A stretch of DNA of 5,857 nucleotides from an uncultured Eubacteriales bacterium (lineage in GTDB: Bacteria > Bacillota > Clostridia > Oscillospirales > Acutalibacteraceae), in assembly GCA_934444895.1 (NCBI GenBank), contig CAKSDA010000095.1:1-5857 (forward strand). Direction: 5' to 3'. Positions 4,743-5,857 of this stretch are shown here, piece after piece; the stretch's first letter is position 1; every line of letters starts with the position of its first letter. The translations under genes and the position numbers were made by a program. The notes under the pieces were generated by a model. It did no database searches, was not told the origin of the DNA, and was given only the letters and a program-made list of their open reading frames with translations.

Positions 4743-5744
4743 ATGGCTTTATTTGAAAGTTATGAAAGAAGAATCGACCAGATAAACGCAGAGCTTGCAA
4801 AACACGGCATTTCCTCTATTGAAGAGGCAAAAGACATTTGTGATGCCGCCGGTGTGGACGCATATAATATTGTTAAAGGAATTCAGCCTATTTGCTTTGA
4901 AAATGCCTGCTGGGCATATACAGTAGGTTGTGCAATAGCACTTAAGGATAAAGTTTCATCAGCTGCAGAAGCTGCTGAAAAAATCGGTCTCGGATTACAA
5001 TCATTCTGTATTCCCGGTTCGGTTGCGGACGATCGCAAGGTAGGACTCGGACATGGAAATCTCGGCGCAATGCTTCTTCGCGAAGAAACAAAGTGTTTTG
5101 CTTTCCTTGCAGGACATGAATCCTTTGCAGCTGCCGAAGGCGCTATAGGACTTGCAAACAGCGCAAATAAGGCGCGTAAAGAACCTTTAAGGGTTATACT
5201 TAACGGCCTTGGCAAAGATGCGGCTCAAATCATTTCAAGAATCAACGGATTCACATATGTTCAAACACAGTTTGACTATTTTACAGGCAAACTTAACATT
5301 GTAAAGGAAATTGCATATTCAAAGGGCGAACGCGCAAAGGTTCGTTGCTATGGTGCAGACGATGTTCGCGAGGGCGTTGCCATAATGCATAAAGAGGGTG
5401 TTGATGTTTCAATTACAGGTAACTCAACCAATCCTACACGCTTCCAGCATCCTGTTGCAGGTACATATAAGAAGGAATGTATCGAACAGGGTAAGAAATA
5501 CTTCTCTGTTGCTTCCGGCGGCGGTACAGGACGCACACTTCATCCTGATAACATGGCTGCAGGTCCGGCTTCTTACGGTATGACAGATACAATGGGCCGT
5601 ATGCATTCCGACGCACAGTTTGCCGGTTCTTCCTCCGTTCCTGCTCATGTAGAAATGATGGGACTTATCGGTGCGGGCAACAACCCCATGGTTGGTATGA
5701 CCGTTGCATGCGCCGTTGCAGTTAACGAAGCGTTGAATAAATAA
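4743..5744 (+). CDS. GGGtGRT-family protein of unknown function
   Basis: A 333-residue protein that I recognise as the family named after its GGGtGRT motif, at residues 259-265 from this start. Nearby conserved-looking segments are TLHPDNMAAGPASYGMTD (266-283), SSSVPAHVEMMG (296-307) and GNNPMVGMTVACAVAVNEAL (312-331). Further upstream are LGHGNLGAMLL (102-112) and FLAGHESFAAAEGA (121-134). The many Gly, His and Cys residues suggest a ligand- or cofactor-binding enzyme, but I know of no established reaction. No signal peptide or membrane segment is visible. I chose the ATG at 4743, giving MALFESYERR, over the ATG 6 nt earlier, because GGAGG at 4730-4734 is 8 nt from 4743 but only 2 nt from 4737. 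The gene is very likely co-transcribed with the scaffold homologue upstream. No clear terminator follows before the IS-like end. Confidence 0.9.
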   Translation: MALFESYERRIDQINAELAKHGISSIEEAKDICDAAGVDAYNIVKGIQPICFENACWAYTVGCAIALKDKVSSAAEAAEKIGLGLQSFCIPGSVADDRKVGLGHGNLGAMLLREETKCFAFLAGHESFAAAEGAIGLANSANKARKEPLRVILNGLGKDAAQIISRINGFTYVQTQFDYFTGKLNIVKEIAYSKGERAKVRCYGADDVREGVAIMHKEGVDVSITGNSTNPTRFQHPVAGTYKKECIEQGKKYFSVASGGGTGRTLHPDNMAAGPASYGMTDTMGRMHSDAQFAGSSSVPAHVEMMGLIGAGNNPMVGMTVACAVAVNEALNK

Positions 5745-5781
5745 TAATTATTTAATAGTATTAAAAGAACTGTCTTAGATA

Positions 5782-5857
5782 TGAACTGCCCCAAGTTGTA
5801 CAGACAGTACAAAAAAGCCTACTTGATGTAGCAAATTAAATTTTAAGAAACAAACTG
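5782..5857. mobile_element. Possible terminal end of an IS3-family insertion sequence (partial)
   Basis: From 5782 the sequence reads TGAACTGCCCCAAGTTGTAC and then AGACAGT. This resembles the terminal inverted repeats of IS3-family elements, which start with TG and often carry an ACTG-CCCC-AGTT-AGAC pattern. The rest of the element would lie outside the window. Orientation is unclear: no transposase frame can be read in the visible 76 bases. A hairpin-like GCTAC/GTAGGC followed by six T residues on the minus strand (about 5813-5833) hints that a minus-strand gene ends here. The identification rests on memory of family ends, so it is tentative. Confidence 0.42.

Noticed and set aside
5424..5648. 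Overlapping open frames on both strands within the GGGtGRT gene
   Set aside because: They are shadows of the long conserved plus-strand gene and have no ribosome binding sites or recognisable motifs.

Overview
The window looks like a chromosomal segment of a low-GC anaerobic Firmicute, most likely of the class Clostridia. The reasons are AT-rich intergenic DNA, strong AGGAGG-type ribosome binding sites, clear sigma-A type promoters, tRNA genes with encoded CCA ends, and an iron-sulfur scaffold/GGGtGRT gene pair that I know mainly from anaerobic Clostridia. The genus cannot be fixed from the sequence alone.

Region 1 (1-600, minus strand) is a five-gene tRNA operon. In transcription order it reads Val(UAC), Asp(GUC), Phe(GAA), Gly(GCC), Cys(GCA). 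A near-consensus promoter at 571-599 drives it. There is a terminator-like hairpin after tRNA-Gly and another directly after tRNA-Cys, so tRNA-Cys may be made only by readthrough. Positions 600-729 are T-rich and I see no gene there.

Region 2 (730-3831, plus strand) is a regulator-transporter locus. A Crp/Fnr-family regulator (803-1447) has its own promoter and an inverted repeat just after the predicted transcription start. It is followed by a three-gene ABC importer: a lipoprotein substrate-binding protein of the NMT1/SsuA/MqnA-like fold, an SsuC/TauC-type permease, and a short ATPase. The importer genes overlap each other (26 nt and 4 nt). A second inverted repeat sits in front of the binding-protein gene, and a 16-bp hairpin ends the locus. 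The simplest reading is that the regulator senses a cue and controls uptake of a small organic or oxyanion solute. Neither the cue nor the solute can be read from the sequence.

Region 3 (3832-5744, plus strand) has a promoter at 3949-3977 driving a two-gene operon: a NifU/IscU-like scaffold homologue with a long C-terminal extension, and a GGGtGRT-family protein. Their function as a pair is, to my knowledge, not established. This is the best candidate here for a little-described system.

Region 4 (5745-5857) is noncoding. From about 5782 it resembles the terminal inverted repeat of an IS3-family insertion sequence, whose body would lie beyond the window. No CRISPR array, rRNA, riboswitch or phage gene was seen.
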